From Halomonas campaniensis (GTDB taxonomy: Bacteria > Pseudomonadota > Gammaproteobacteria > Pseudomonadales > Halomonadaceae): DNA of 64,000 nucleotides. This document shows positions 39,855 to 49,367 of this stretch, piece by piece. Under the pieces are notes generated by a model that searched no databases, had not been told where the DNA came from, and saw nothing but the letters and a program-made list of their open reading frames with translations. The stretch covers positions 70,682-134,681 of the forward strand of contig NZ_JPUA01000034.1 in assembly GCF_002211105.1 (NCBI RefSeq), written 5' to 3'. A program made the translations under genes and the position numbers. Within the stretch, counting starts at the first letter, position 1. Each line of letters begins with the position of its first letter.

Positions 39855-40649
39855 ATGAATCCGATGGTCCAATTTACGTTGCGTGCTGCGCGCGGCGCCG
39901 TTGAACACTTCCTACGCGTACGCGAACGTATTGAAAACGCGCACGATGAATTTAACCTTGACCGCCTGCTCGACGAGACGGCGCGCAAGGCCGAAGCGAC
40001 GATTGTTCAGCAGTTGGAGCGCGGTTATCCCCAGCACGGTGTTACCGGCCGCTTCACCCCGCATCGCGCAGGAGAAGGCGAAGGCGCGGATATCGTCTGG
40101 AAAATTGAACCAATGCACGGCTACTCCAATTTAGCCGTCGCTGGTAAGGGCTTTGCACTCTCAGTGGTGTGTCTTATCAAAGGTCGTCCCGAACACGCAG
40201 TGATTATCTGCCCGTTCGCTGACGATGAGTATATCGCCAGCCGTGGTCGCGGCGCCCAGCACAACGACAAGCGCATGCGCGTTAGCAAGCCGACCGCCAT
40301 TAGCGGTACACGCATGGCCATGAGCCTGCCGGAAGTTTGGCTGCGCCCGCGCAATTTACCTGCCTATTTAACCGTTTCACAGCAGCTTGCCCCACAGGTA
40401 GAAAACCTGCTGGCCACCGGCTGTGGGCTGCTGGATTTGTGTGAGTTGGCCACTGGGCGAGTGGATAGCGCTTTCGTGCTCGGCCTGGAAGAGCAGGATA
40501 TGCTGGTAGGCACGCTGTTCCTGAAAGAGGCGGGCGCCTTGATGGGCACGCCGGACGGCCAGCCTGCGGTGAAAGTGGAAGGGCAGTTAATGGCCGCTGG
40601 GCCGCGTCTCTACAAGGCGCTGATCAAGCAGCTAACGCCGCACTTTTAA
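39855..40649 (+). CDS. suhB: SuhB-like protein of the inositol monophosphatase family, metal site degenerate
   Basis: 264-residue member of the inositol monophosphatase fold, positioned divergent from trmJ as suhB is in related bacteria. The overall sequence follows SuhB closely (SRGRGAQHNDKRMRVS near residue 129), but the catalytic motifs are changed: GEE reads G65-R66-F67, DPLDGT reads E85-P-M-H88-G-Y, while the Asp of the WD motif is kept as Q214-D215. Thus three metal ligands appear lost and phosphatase activity is doubtful. E. coli SuhB acts in rRNA antitermination independently of catalysis, so that role may remain. Start at 39855 matches the SuhB N-terminus. Confidence 0.9.
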   Translation: MNPMVQFTLRAARGAVEHFLRVRERIENAHDEFNLDRLLDETARKAEATIVQQLERGYPQHGVTGRFTPHRAGEGEGADIVWKIEPMHGYSNLAVAGKGFALSVVCLIKGRPEHAVIICPFADDEYIASRGRGAQHNDKRMRVSKPTAISGTRMAMSLPEVWLRPRNLPAYLTVSQQLAPQVENLLATGCGLLDLCELATGRVDSAFVLGLEEQDMLVGTLFLKEAGALMGTPDGQPAVKVEGQLMAAGPRLYKALIKQLTPHF

Positions 40650-40710
40650 GTAAGTAGCCATTGCTAAGCTTTTAAAGGCAAAAGCGTTAAAGACGACCGT
40701 TTTAAAGACA

Positions 40711-40749
40711 AAAAAAGCCCCTGCTGGGTTTCCCAGCAGGGGCTTTTTT
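40711..40749. terminator. Bidirectional intrinsic terminator between suhB and secF
   Basis: A near-perfect hairpin AAAAAAGCCCCTGCTGGG / CCCAGCAGGGGCTTTTTT with a TTT loop, A-rich on one side and T-rich on the other. It can end both suhB (plus) and secF (minus). Confidence 0.93.
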
Positions 40750-40783
40750 GTAGGCTAAATAAGAGGAGTAAAGAGATGCGCCG

Positions 40784-41710
40784 TTAAGGCAGCTCTTCCT
40801 CTTCTTCGTCGAGCTCTTTCTTGGTGGGAATCAAATCTTCCCGCGACAGCTTTAGCGGTAGCAGCAGCGCCGCGGCAATATAGATAGACGAGAACGTGCC
40901 CACTACGATACCGACCAGCAGCGCAATGGCGAAGTTCTCAATCATATCGCCGCCCAGCAGCAGCAGTGCGAGCAGTACCAGGACAGTGGTCCCAGAGGTG
41001 GCCAGAGTGCGCGAGAGCGTGGCGTTAATCGCTTCGTTGAAGATCTGCGGCATATCGTCGATGCGCGAGGTACGGATGGCTTCGCGGACGCGATCATAAA
41101 CCACGATCGTATCGTTCAACGAGTAGCCGATCACTGCCAGGATGGCCGCCAATACGGTAAGGTCGAAATCGAGCTGAAACAGCGCAAAAACGCCCACCAC
41201 AATCACTACATCGTGCAGTAGCGCCAGCAGTGCACCAATCGCAAACTTGTACTGAAAGCGGAAGGCGACATAGAGCATTACCACGCCGAGGGCGACCAGC
41301 ATACCCAGCCCACTCTGGTCGCGCAGTTGGTCACCCACTTGGGCGCCAACAAACTCAGAGCGCACAAGATCCACGCTATCGCCACTGGATCGCAGCAGGT
41401 TAACGACCTCACCGCCTACGTCGGCATCAAACGCCTGCTGAAGACGAATCAATACTTCAGTTGAGGCTCCAAAGGTTTGCACGGAGACATCCTGGAAGCC
41501 GCTATCTTCAAGCAGTACCCGAATGGCATCTAATGAAGGGGCTGCGCCGTAGCGCACCTCAATTAGCGTGCCGCCGGTAAAGTCCAGCCCGAAATTCAGC
41601 TGTAGAATAATGATGGCAGCAATCGACGCGATTAACATGGCAGCCGAGACGATGTACGCAAATTTGCGCCGCCCCATAAAGTCGATTTGCAGATGTGATA
41701 GGGGTTTCAT
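40784..41710 (-). CDS. secF: Protein export membrane protein SecF
   Basis: Partner of SecD that uses the proton or sodium gradient to drive late steps of Sec export. 308 residues with six membrane helices. FGLDFTGGTLIEVRYG near residue 35 and the membrane motif AVIGYSLNDTIVVYDRVRE near 200 are typical. The ATG at 41710 has AAGAGG at good spacing; a GTG two codons upstream is a weaker choice. Last gene of the queA-tgt-yajC-secD-secF run. Confidence 0.97.
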   Translation of the reverse strand: MKPLSHLQIDFMGRRKFAYIVSAAMLIASIAAIIILQLNFGLDFTGGTLIEVRYGAAPSLDAIRVLLEDSGFQDVSVQTFGASTEVLIRLQQAFDADVGGEVVNLLRSSGDSVDLVRSEFVGAQVGDQLRDQSGLGMLVALGVVMLYVAFRFQYKFAIGALLALLHDVVIVVGVFALFQLDFDLTVLAAILAVIGYSLNDTIVVYDRVREAIRTSRIDDMPQIFNEAINATLSRTLATSGTTVLVLLALLLLGGDMIENFAIALLVGIVVGTFSSIYIAAALLLPLKLSREDLIPTKKELDEEEEELP

Positions 41711-41744
41711 TACCACCTCTTAAGTTCTGGGCTAAGCGCGTGGA

Positions 41745-43598
41745 TTAAATCCACAGCTTTTTGACGGGTTTGCTGCCATAAACCAAGTTGACCATGGCGC
41801 GGGTCACCATTAGAGCGGTGAACAGCGACGTCAAAATGCCGATAGAGAGCGTAACTGCAAACCCTTTGACGGGGCCGGTGCCAATCGAAAACAGAATAAC
41901 GGCTACCAGCAGCGTGGTGATGTTAGCGTCGACGATGGATGAAAAGGCGCGTTCGTAGCCGGCTTGAATGGCCTGCTGAACGGACATACCGTTACGCAGC
42001 TCTTCACGTATTCGCTCAAAAATCAGCACGTTGGCATCCACTGCCATGCCCAGTGTCAGTACGATACCGGCAATGCCCGGCAGCGTAAGCGTGGCGCCCA
42101 GCATCGACATCACCGCGACCAGCAGCGTTAAGTTCAGTGCCAGGGCGATGTTGGCAAACACACCAAACACCTTGTAGCGCACCAGCATAAACAGCACGAC
42201 CAGGAGCAGACCAATCTGCACTGAAAGCAGTCCACGCTCGATATTTTCAGCGCCCAGGCTTGGCCCAATCGTACGCTCTTGCACAAAGTAGATGGGGGCT
42301 GCCAGGGAGCCAGAGCGCAGCAGCAAGGCCAGTTCCGCAGCTTCCGTTGGCGAGTCTAACCCGGTGATCCGGAAGCTGTTGCCCAGGGCACTCTGAATCG
42401 TCGCCAGACTAATCAGACCACGCTCAACATAGGGCTCGCGCTCAATGGTCTCTTCGCCCGTTTCCGGGTCGACCACGACGGTGTCTTCACTCTTATGCTC
42501 AATGAACAGCACCGCCATATTGCGACCGATATTGGTGCGCGTGGCGCGATTCATCAGCGTGCCACCGGTGCCATCCAGGTTGATGTTGACCTGGGGGCGG
42601 CCATTTTCATCGAAGCTGTTGCTGGCACTGGAAACACTGTCACCGGTAATAATCACATCGCGCATTAGCTCTGCTGAACGTGCTGGGTCGTTACGGAAGG
42701 TGAGCGTTTCGGTTTCGTTCTCCGGTGTATCGTTGCGCGCTTCCAAACGGAATTCCAGGTTGGCGGTAGCGCCCACAATACGCTTGGCCGCCACCGTGTC
42801 TTGAACACCGGGCAGTTCTACAACGATTTGGTTGGGGCCTTGGCGCTGCACCATGGGCTCCGCAACCCCCAGCTCGTTGACCCGGTTGCGCAGGGTGGTC
42901 AAGTTCTGGTTGATCGCGTAATCCTGAATTTCGCTGACCGATTGATCGCTAAGCGTCATGACGAGCGTCGAGGCACGACCATCGCCTTCGCTGCTGTATT
43001 CAAAGTCAGGGAAGTCACGGCTGATCAGGCGCCTCGCTGTATCACGGTCTTCGCTGCTGGCAAAATCGATCGACAGCGTGCGCTCTTCGACATCGGTATT
43101 GCGATAGCGAATACGCTCACTGCGTAGCAGCTCACGCATGGCGCTGGCGTTAACTTCCAGGCGCTGGGTAAGCGCGGCATCCATATCCACTTCGAGCAGG
43201 AAGTGCACACCGCCGCGTAAATCAAGGCCCAGCGTCATGGGTGAGGCGGAGAACGCTTGAAGCCATTCGGGGGTGGCTTCGGCGAGGTTCAGCGCTACCG
43301 TTGCATCATCGCCTAACAGGTCAGAGGCAATGTCGCGTGCGTTGAGTTGATCATCGTCATGGCGCAAACGAATGAGCCACTGCCCGTTCTCTTCTTCGAG
43401 GGCTTTGATCTCAATGTCGTTTTCGCTAAGCGCGGTTTCAACGCGGTCTATCTGGCGCGCATCCAGCGAGTCGCCTTGGGCGCTGCTGATTTGGATGGCG
43501 GGGTCTTCGGGGAATAGATTGGGAAGCGAGTAGATAAGGCCAACCACCAGGACGACCAGTATCAGTAGATACTTCCACAGGGGGTAACGGTTGAGCAT
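41745..43598 (-). CDS. secD: Protein export membrane protein SecD
   Basis: Large subunit of the SecDF export motor. 617 residues from the ATG at 43598 (MLNRYPLWKYLLILVV), close to E. coli's 615; a longer upstream reading is discarded. One N-terminal helix, a large periplasmic P1 region with LGLDLRGGVHFLLEVDMD near 120, then five helices including GMAVDANVLIFERIREE near 515. Separated from secF by a 34-base gap. Confidence 0.97.
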   Translation of the reverse strand: MLNRYPLWKYLLILVVLVVGLIYSLPNLFPEDPAIQISSAQGDSLDARQIDRVETALSENDIEIKALEEENGQWLIRLRHDDDQLNARDIASDLLGDDATVALNLAEATPEWLQAFSASPMTLGLDLRGGVHFLLEVDMDAALTQRLEVNASAMRELLRSERIRYRNTDVEERTLSIDFASSEDRDTARRLISRDFPDFEYSSEGDGRASTLVMTLSDQSVSEIQDYAINQNLTTLRNRVNELGVAEPMVQRQGPNQIVVELPGVQDTVAAKRIVGATANLEFRLEARNDTPENETETLTFRNDPARSAELMRDVIITGDSVSSASNSFDENGRPQVNINLDGTGGTLMNRATRTNIGRNMAVLFIEHKSEDTVVVDPETGEETIEREPYVERGLISLATIQSALGNSFRITGLDSPTEAAELALLLRSGSLAAPIYFVQERTIGPSLGAENIERGLLSVQIGLLLVVLFMLVRYKVFGVFANIALALNLTLLVAVMSMLGATLTLPGIAGIVLTLGMAVDANVLIFERIREELRNGMSVQQAIQAGYERAFSSIVDANITTLLVAVILFSIGTGPVKGFAVTLSIGILTSLFTALMVTRAMVNLVYGSKPVKKLWI

Positions 43599-43731
43599 GC
43601 AAGCCCTGCCTTCAATTACAAACGGAATGCTGTGCACGGACACGCCGTGCACAGCAAAGTTCACCATCATTCATACCATGTCACCCCTGCCGGGGTGGCT
43701 GGCACTTAATCGGCAGGGGGCGTTACACGGC

Positions 43732-44058
43732 TTAGATGGACTTGATGGTGCCTTTAGGCAGTACGGCGGCAACGGCGTTCTTCTGCACGTTAACTTCGGT
43801 GCCTTCAGAGATCTCGATGGTGAGGAATTCGTCGCTCACCTTAGTGATACGACCCACCAAACCGCCGCCAATGACGATTTCGTCGCCTTTATCCAAGTTC
43901 GACACCAGCTGTTTGTGCTGCTTCGCACGCTTGGCCTGGGGGCGCCACAACAGGAAATAGAAAATCAGCACGAAGCCGACCAGCATGACGATTTGCGCAA
44001 TACCACCGCCAGCAGCGGCTTCTTGGGCATGAGCTGGTGAGATGAAGAAATCCAGCAT
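43732..44058 (-). CDS. yajC: Sec translocon accessory subunit YajC
   Basis: 108-residue protein with a single N-terminal membrane helix (about residues 18-38, IVMLVGFVLIFYFLLW followed by RPQAKR) and a soluble beta domain containing GDEIVIGGGLVGRI. YajC binds the SecDF-SecYEG holotranslocon. CAGGAG precedes the ATG. Located between tgt and secD as usual. Confidence 0.96.
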   Translation of the reverse strand: MLDFFISPAHAQEAAAGGGIAQIVMLVGFVLIFYFLLWRPQAKRAKQHKQLVSNLDKGDEIVIGGGLVGRITKVSDEFLTIEISEGTEVNVQKNAVAAVLPKGTIKSI

Positions 44059-44082
44059 TGCAGAGAACTCCTGAGTTAGAAA

Positions 44083-44129
44083 AGCTTAGGTTTTTAGATG
44101 CTTGGTTTTTAAAAGCTTGGTTTTTTAAA
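44083..44129 (-). repeat. 15-16-base AT-rich tandem repeat upstream of yajC (three copies)
   Basis: Units at 44083-44098, 44099-44113 and 44114-44129 share GCTTxGGTTTTT(T)AxA. The array lies between the tgt stop and the yajC start. On the minus strand the A-rich runs could affect translation initiation or provide pausing, but this is untested. Confidence 0.7.
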
Positions 44130-44180
44130 ACATGGCCAAACAGTTTAAACCACCCGCCAAGGCGCGTGGCGATTAATTCG

Positions 44181-45395
<1,215 letters not shown>

Positions 45396-46427
45396 CTAGC
45401 GGGTCAACAGCATGGCGTCGCCATAGCTAAAAAACGCATAGCGCTCGGCCACTGCCCGTTGATAGGCGTGCATGATGGTGTCATAGCCTACAAAGGAGGA
45501 CACCAGCATCAGCAGCGTCGATTCGGGTAGATGGAAGTTGGTAATTAAAGCATCCACGCAGCGCCACTGGTAACCGGGATAGATAAAAATATCGGTATCA
45601 CCACTATAAGGCGCGATCTGTCCATCGCTACTTTTCATGCAGGCGCTTTCCAGGCAGCGCACGCTGGTGGTGCCTACTGCCACCACGCGCTTACCTGCTG
45701 CCAGGGTCTCGCGTACTTGCTGGCAGGTGGCTTCCGTGACCTCAATCCACTCGCTGTGCATATGGTGTTCAAGAATATTGTCCACCCGCACCGGCTGAAA
45801 AGTGCCCGCGCCCACGTGTAGCGTGACAAAGGCACGGTTAATGCCTTTATCCGCCAGGGCATCCAGCAGCGGTTGATCAAAGTGCAATCCTGCGGTCGGC
45901 GCGGCGACGGCACCATCACGCCGAGCGTACACGGTCTGGTAGCGTTCACGGTCGCTGAGTTCGTCTTCGCGGGTAATGTAGGGCGGCAGCGGCATATGGC
46001 CGTGCTTTTCAAGCAGCGCAATCATCGGCGTATCGCCCAAAAAGCGCAGCTCAAACAGCGCATCACGGCGGCCTTCTACGATGGCGTGAATATCGCCCTC
46101 GAAAATCAGCTCGGTGCCGGGCTTCGGCGATTTACTCGAACGGATATGCGCCAAGCCACGGTGAGCATCCAGCGGGCGCTCCAACAGCATCTCCACTTTG
46201 CCGCCGCTGGCCTTATGGCCGTGCAGGCGCGCCGGAATTACCCGGGTGTCGTTAAATACCAGTAGGTCGCCGGGCTCTAAAAGCTCAAGCAAATCAGGAA
46301 AACGACGATGCTCCAGCGCACCGCTCTGGCCATCCACGCACAGCAAACGGCAGTCGCTACGCTGCTCAGAAGGGTAGCGAGCAATTAATTCGTCGGGTAG
46401 CTCGTAATGAAAATCCGCGCGCTGCAT
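45396..46427 (-). CDS. queA: S-adenosylmethionine:tRNA ribosyltransferase-isomerase
   Basis: Transfers and rearranges the ribosyl part of SAM onto preQ1-tRNA to form epoxyqueuosine. 343 residues. Family segments are [16 protein letters not shown] at the N-terminus, [14 protein letters not shown] near 56, APTAGLHFD near 175 and [16 protein letters not shown] near 295. First gene of the queA-tgt pair and probably of the run through secF. Confidence 0.96.
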   Translation of the reverse strand: MQRADFHYELPDELIARYPSEQRSDCRLLCVDGQSGALEHRRFPDLLELLEPGDLLVFNDTRVIPARLHGHKASGGKVEMLLERPLDAHRGLAHIRSSKSPKPGTELIFEGDIHAIVEGRRDALFELRFLGDTPMIALLEKHGHMPLPPYITREDELSDRERYQTVYARRDGAVAAPTAGLHFDQPLLDALADKGINRAFVTLHVGAGTFQPVRVDNILEHHMHSEWIEVTEATCQQVRETLAAGKRVVAVGTTSVRCLESACMKSSDGQIAPYSGDTDIFIYPGYQWRCVDALITNFHLPESTLLMLVSSFVGYDTIMHAYQRAVAERYAFFSYGDAMLLTR

Positions 46428-46502
46428 GGCGTATAACTCTTAGCGTTGATCAAACAGGCGGCATAGGATAGCGCTTTGGCTGCATAAAGTCAGTCAATGT
46501 GA

Positions 46503-46530
46503 TTGACCTACCTCGACATTTACGTATAAT
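46503..46530 (+). promoter_or_regulatory. Sigma-70-type promoter of tRNA-Leu
   Basis: TTGACC at 46503-46508 and TATAAT at 46525-46530 are 16 bases apart, and the tRNA begins 12 bases after the -10 box. This is close to consensus and well placed. Confidence 0.85.
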
Positions 46531-46541
46531 GCGCAGCCATT

Positions 46542-46628
46542 GCCGGTGTGGCGGAATTGGTAGACGCAGCGGATTCAAAATCCGCCGCCTTTACGGGTGT
46601 GCCAGTTCGAGTCTGGCCACCGGCACCA
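46542..46628 (+). tRNA. tRNA-Leu (anticodon CAA)
   Basis: 87-base class II tRNA including the encoded CCA end. The acceptor strand GCCGGTG pairs with CACCGGC, the discriminator is A, and CCA follows. The anticodon arm GCGGA-TTCAAAA-TCCGC reads CAA, decoding UUG. A long variable arm and GTTCGAG T loop fit tRNA-Leu. Confidence 0.97.
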
Positions 46629-46639
46629 AATTTAAAATC

Positions 46640-46661
46640 AGGCACTTAGGTGCCTTTTTTT
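46640..46661 (+). terminator. Intrinsic terminator of tRNA-Leu
   Basis: AGGCAC (46640-46645) pairs with GTGCCT (46650-46655) around a TTAG loop, followed by an unbroken run of seven T. It lies 11 bases after the tRNA. Confidence 0.88.
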
Positions 46662-46744
46662 GTATCTGTAATTCCTATCGTATGCGTGTTTGGTCGCGTT
46701 CTGGTCGCACCCTCCACAAAGATATTTGTTGACGCCTGCAAGAT

Positions 46745-46762
46745 TGTAGCTTTTAGGCTACA
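46745..46762 (+). promoter_or_regulatory. Palindromic operator candidate of the toxin-antitoxin operon
   Basis: Perfect inverted repeat TGTAGC-TTTTAG-GCTACA, ending seven bases before the toxin ATG. A TTGACG box at 46729-46734 lies just upstream, so the palindrome covers the likely -10 region. Toxin-antitoxin complexes usually autorepress through such sites. Confidence 0.65.
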
Positions 46763-46769
46763 TTGTTTT

Positions 46770-47102
46770 ATGACGTCTCTCTCGCATTACTTGACCGCGG
46801 ATGGTCATGACCCCTTCCAAGCTTGGTTAGATGCTACCAAGGCGAAAGACCGGCAAGCTGCTATGCGCGTATTAACGCGCCTTAACCGGCTTGTAGCCGG
46901 TAATGCGGGCGATACTAAAAGCGTCGGCGACGGTGTGATGGAGCTTCGTATCGATTATGGCCCAGGCTATCGCGTCTATTACGCTAAAGTGGGAAGACGG
47001 TTGGTTCTTCTATTAACCGGAGGTACTAAAAAACGCCAGCAGGCTGATATTGAACAGGCGAAGGCATTTTTAGTGGACTACCGTAAGAGGTTGAAGAAAT
47101 GA
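46770..47102 (+). CDS. RelE/ParE-superfamily toxin (HigB-like addiction-module killer protein)
   Basis: 110-residue basic protein of the RelE/HigB superfamily, which mostly cleaves mRNA at the ribosome. The start at 46770 gives MTSLSHYLTADGHDPFQAWL; the Arg/Lys-rich core GVMELRIDYGPGYRVYYAK near residue 65 and LLTGGTKKRQQADIEQAKAFL near 85 are characteristic of the addiction-module killer family. Its last four bases overlap the antitoxin start. It sits directly behind tRNA-Leu, an integration-prone place, and is somewhat lower in GC than the core genes. Confidence 0.92.
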   Translation: MTSLSHYLTADGHDPFQAWLDATKAKDRQAAMRVLTRLNRLVAGNAGDTKSVGDGVMELRIDYGPGYRVYYAKVGRRLVLLLTGGTKKRQQADIEQAKAFLVDYRKRLKK

Positions 47103-47404
47103 AAAGCCATGATGATGCTGTGATTACCATGCTTCGTGAAGATCCTGATATGGCTGTCGATTATCTACGCACCGCTTTTGATGAGTTGGATGAGGAAGGC
47201 GGGGAAACGGCCTTTCTTATGGCGCTTCGCCATGTGGTGGAGGCCCAGGGTGGAATGGCAGTCGTTGCTGAACGGGCCAAGCTATCAAGGGAAAGTCTGT
47301 ATCGCGCGTTATCGCCTAAGGGGAACCCTACCTTGCGCACTATGACTGCGGTCATCAAAGCCACGGGCGTACACTTTCATGACTTAACCCGGCAGGCTTC
47401 GTGA
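47099..47404 (+). CDS. Addiction-module antidote protein (HTH)
   Basis: 101-residue antitoxin of the type paired with HigB-like killer proteins. The C-terminal Cro/C1-type helix-turn-helix reads GGMAVVAERAKLSRESLYRAL, followed by GNPTLRTMTAVIKATGVHF. The N-terminal part (DDAVITMLREDPDMAVDYLRTAFDE) would bind and neutralise the toxin. Translation is coupled to the toxin by the ATGA overlap. Confidence 0.92.
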   Translation: MKSHDDAVITMLREDPDMAVDYLRTAFDELDEEGGETAFLMALRHVVEAQGGMAVVAERAKLSRESLYRALSPKGNPTLRTMTAVIKATGVHFHDLTRQAS

Positions 47405-47406
47405 GT

Positions 47407-47691
47407 TTAGCTAGATAGCTTGGGTCTGTTGGCGTTACTCGCATCACACTCTAATTGAGCCAAGCATTCCTGCATTTTCGCTTCGCTGATATCTCGAAAC
47501 TGGCCTTTTAGCAGGGCAGACATTTTAGGCTGAGGTAAGCCTGTTAATTCAACCACTCTGCCCCGGGAAAGTCTGCGCTGTTTGATCACTTCGCCAATGG
47601 TGGCGGCAAGCCGTGCTTTGAATAGCGTTTCTTCAGCATTATGGCTGTGAATGTCGTCATAAACATTTTCAGTGCTTTCTTCAATGTGCAT
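47407..47691 (-). CDS. Orphan XRE-family antitoxin-like regulator
   Basis: 94-residue protein of the XRE group that normally forms the antitoxin of Gp49-like (HigB-type) toxins: it starts MHIEESTENVYDDI and has a helix-turn-helix, KQRRLSRGRVVELTGLPQPKMSALLKG, near residues 38-62. It is convergent with the neighbouring antidote gene, with a two-base gap. In this family the toxin gene normally lies just upstream, but only about 100 bases separate this ATG from the glycosyltransferase stop, so no full toxin is present. Confidence 0.85.
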   Translation of the reverse strand: MHIEESTENVYDDIHSHNAEETLFKARLAATIGEVIKQRRLSRGRVVELTGLPQPKMSALLKGQFRDISEAKMQECLAQLECDASNANRPKLSS

Positions 47692-47784
47692 TAGTTTCCC
47701 CTTGGCGTGCTTTCCACCGATGTCAATCGTTTTCGAGTTTCCTGAATATTGAGCTTGGGCTGTAACTTTAAACTCGTAAGGAAA
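47689..47784 (-). pseudogene. Possible C-terminal remnant of a Gp49-like toxin
   Basis: On the minus strand one frame stays open for about 30 codons and ends in a TAA that overlaps the orphan antitoxin ATG (TAATG), the normal toxin-antitoxin junction. The encoded tail (VFLTSLKLQPKLN, then QETRKRL) loosely resembles the Gln/Lys-rich tail and A/R-K-R-L helix of such toxins. There is no start codon, and a stop lies just upstream. The similarity is weak and judged by eye. Confidence 0.35.
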
Positions 47785-47799
47785 ACTAGATTTTAGTGC

Positions 47800-49170
47800 T
47801 TACCTCCCCGCATTAGCCAACCGCTCATCCGTAAGCTTTCGGTAAAGGGTCACAAGGTTCTCGCTTTTGGCATCCTCGTGCCAACTGGCAGCATAGACTT
47901 GGGCACGCTGAGCTAGCTGTTGGCGCAGGGTTTCATCATTTAGCAGGCGATTGACCTTGGCGGCGAAGTCGTCATGGTTATCCTCGGCGATCAGGCAGCC
48001 TTCGCCTTCTTTTAATACATCCAGCGTGCCCATCATGGCGGTGGAAACCACCGGCGTGCCCAGTGCCATCGCCTCCAGCAGTACCAGCCCTTGGGTTTCC
48101 GTGCGTGATGCAAACACAAAAACGTCGGCGGCGCGGTAGGCGGCTTGCAGTGGGCCGTGGCGGTCGAGATAACCGAGAAACAGCACTGCGTCTGCCACGC
48201 CCACTTCCTGGGCGCGCTGAACAAGCGAGTCATGGGCCGGGCCTTCGCCGGTAATGATCAGCCGGGCGGTGGGGTGTTCGGTTAATACCTTGGGGAGCAT
48301 GTCGATCAGAAAGTCTATGTTCTTCTCAAAAGCGGCGCGGCCGACATAAAGCAGCAGCTGTGCTTCCTGAGGCAGGTGGTAGTGAGCCCGAAAGTCGCTA
48401 TCATCCTGGGTTCCCTGTGTGTGGCAGAACGACTCCAGCGAGAGGCCGGTGGGAATCACCTTGGTTGGCGTGGTTACGCCGTAGCGGGTTAGCGCTTGCT
48501 GCATTGCTTGGGAGGGTGCCACCAAGGCGTCGAGTTGCTGGCACTGGTGCACTGAAAGTCGGCGCGCGGCAAGTTGCAGCCAGCGTCGTGGCAGCCAGCG
48601 GATATAGTGATGAACATACTCCTCAAACAATGTGTGATAGGTCGCTACCACTGGAAGCCCGAGCCGACGCCCCAGCGCTACCCCGGCATAGTGGGCGGTA
48701 AAGGGCGTATGGACATGAATAAGGTCAAAGGCTTCGGCGGCAAGCTGCGGTTTCAGGGCCATCAAGTCCCGGTAGCGCATCATGCGATCCTCTGGGTCGC
48801 CGGGTACCTGGCGCGAGTGGATGCGCAGTACGCCCGGTTCGTCCACTTGGCCTACGGGATAATCGGGACAGATCAGCGTGACCGAGTGGCCCAAACGCTC
48901 AAGGGCACCGCGAAAACTGGCGATGGAGGTGGAAACGCCATTAACGCGGGGGAAGTAGACATCCGAAATCATCAGTATCTTCAAACCGCTCAACGGCGTC
49001 TCGGTCGTTGACGCCGCTGAGTGAAACAGCGTCAAAGCTGATGCCAGCCGTGCCTCTCGGTCGGCTTTACGCTGCAGGTGAAGGGCATTGCCGTTGGCTA
49101 ATTGCATTAGGGCCGCGACTTCCTGGTCACTGAGAGGAGGGCTGAAAGAGGGGCGTCGGCGCTGTGGCAT
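47800..49170 (-). CDS. Family 4 glycosyltransferase
   Basis: GT-B fold glycosyltransferase of 456 residues. After an N-terminal extension of about 65 residues comes MISDVYFPRVNGVSTSIASF, the N-terminal domain opening of GT4 enzymes, then HVHTPFTAHYAG near 150. The donor-binding domain shows LLYVGRAAFEKNIDFLI near 270 and the EX7E motif in RTETQGLVLLEAMALGTPVV near 355. It is closest in style to diacylglycerol or phosphatidylinositol glycosyltransferases, but acceptor and donor cannot be told. The ATG at 49170 is preferred to an upstream TTG at 49203. Confidence 0.88.
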   Translation of the reverse strand: MPQRRRPSFSPPLSDQEVAALMQLANGNALHLQRKADREARLASALTLFHSAASTTETPLSGLKILMISDVYFPRVNGVSTSIASFRGALERLGHSVTLICPDYPVGQVDEPGVLRIHSRQVPGDPEDRMMRYRDLMALKPQLAAEAFDLIHVHTPFTAHYAGVALGRRLGLPVVATYHTLFEEYVHHYIRWLPRRWLQLAARRLSVHQCQQLDALVAPSQAMQQALTRYGVTTPTKVIPTGLSLESFCHTQGTQDDSDFRAHYHLPQEAQLLLYVGRAAFEKNIDFLIDMLPKVLTEHPTARLIITGEGPAHDSLVQRAQEVGVADAVLFLGYLDRHGPLQAAYRAADVFVFASRTETQGLVLLEAMALGTPVVSTAMMGTLDVLKEGEGCLIAEDNHDDFAAKVNRLLNDETLRQQLAQRAQVYAASWHEDAKSENLVTLYRKLTDERLANAGR

Positions 49171-49367
49171 GTTGTTTGGACTCTTGTGGCAGCTTATGAA
49201 CAAGCTATCTCGAGTCCATGACTGGCGGATGACAGCCGGCGCGCTTAGTCAATGCCCGTACACCTACCCGCCAGAGCGTTAGCTCACGGTTGGCTGCTCG
49301 CTCGCTTTTTGTTGCCTAGCCGTTTTATAGTGCTGAAATAGCATTCGACGAAATACGGTAACCTTCC

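Noticed and set aside
38897-39988. Extended trmJ reading with about 110 extra N-terminal residues
   Set aside because: The extra part is Arg/Ser-rich, overlaps the suhB start region on the other strand and the real TrmJ N-terminus begins at 39655.
47692-47784. Upstream in-frame extension of the orphan antitoxin
   Set aside because: The frame is open but has no usable start codon, and MHIEES is the normal N-terminus of this antitoxin family.
46600-47800. Possible attachment-site duplication of the tRNA-Leu 3' end
   Set aside because: Only a seven-base TTCGAGT match was found downstream (near 47734), which is expected by chance; no integrase gene is present.
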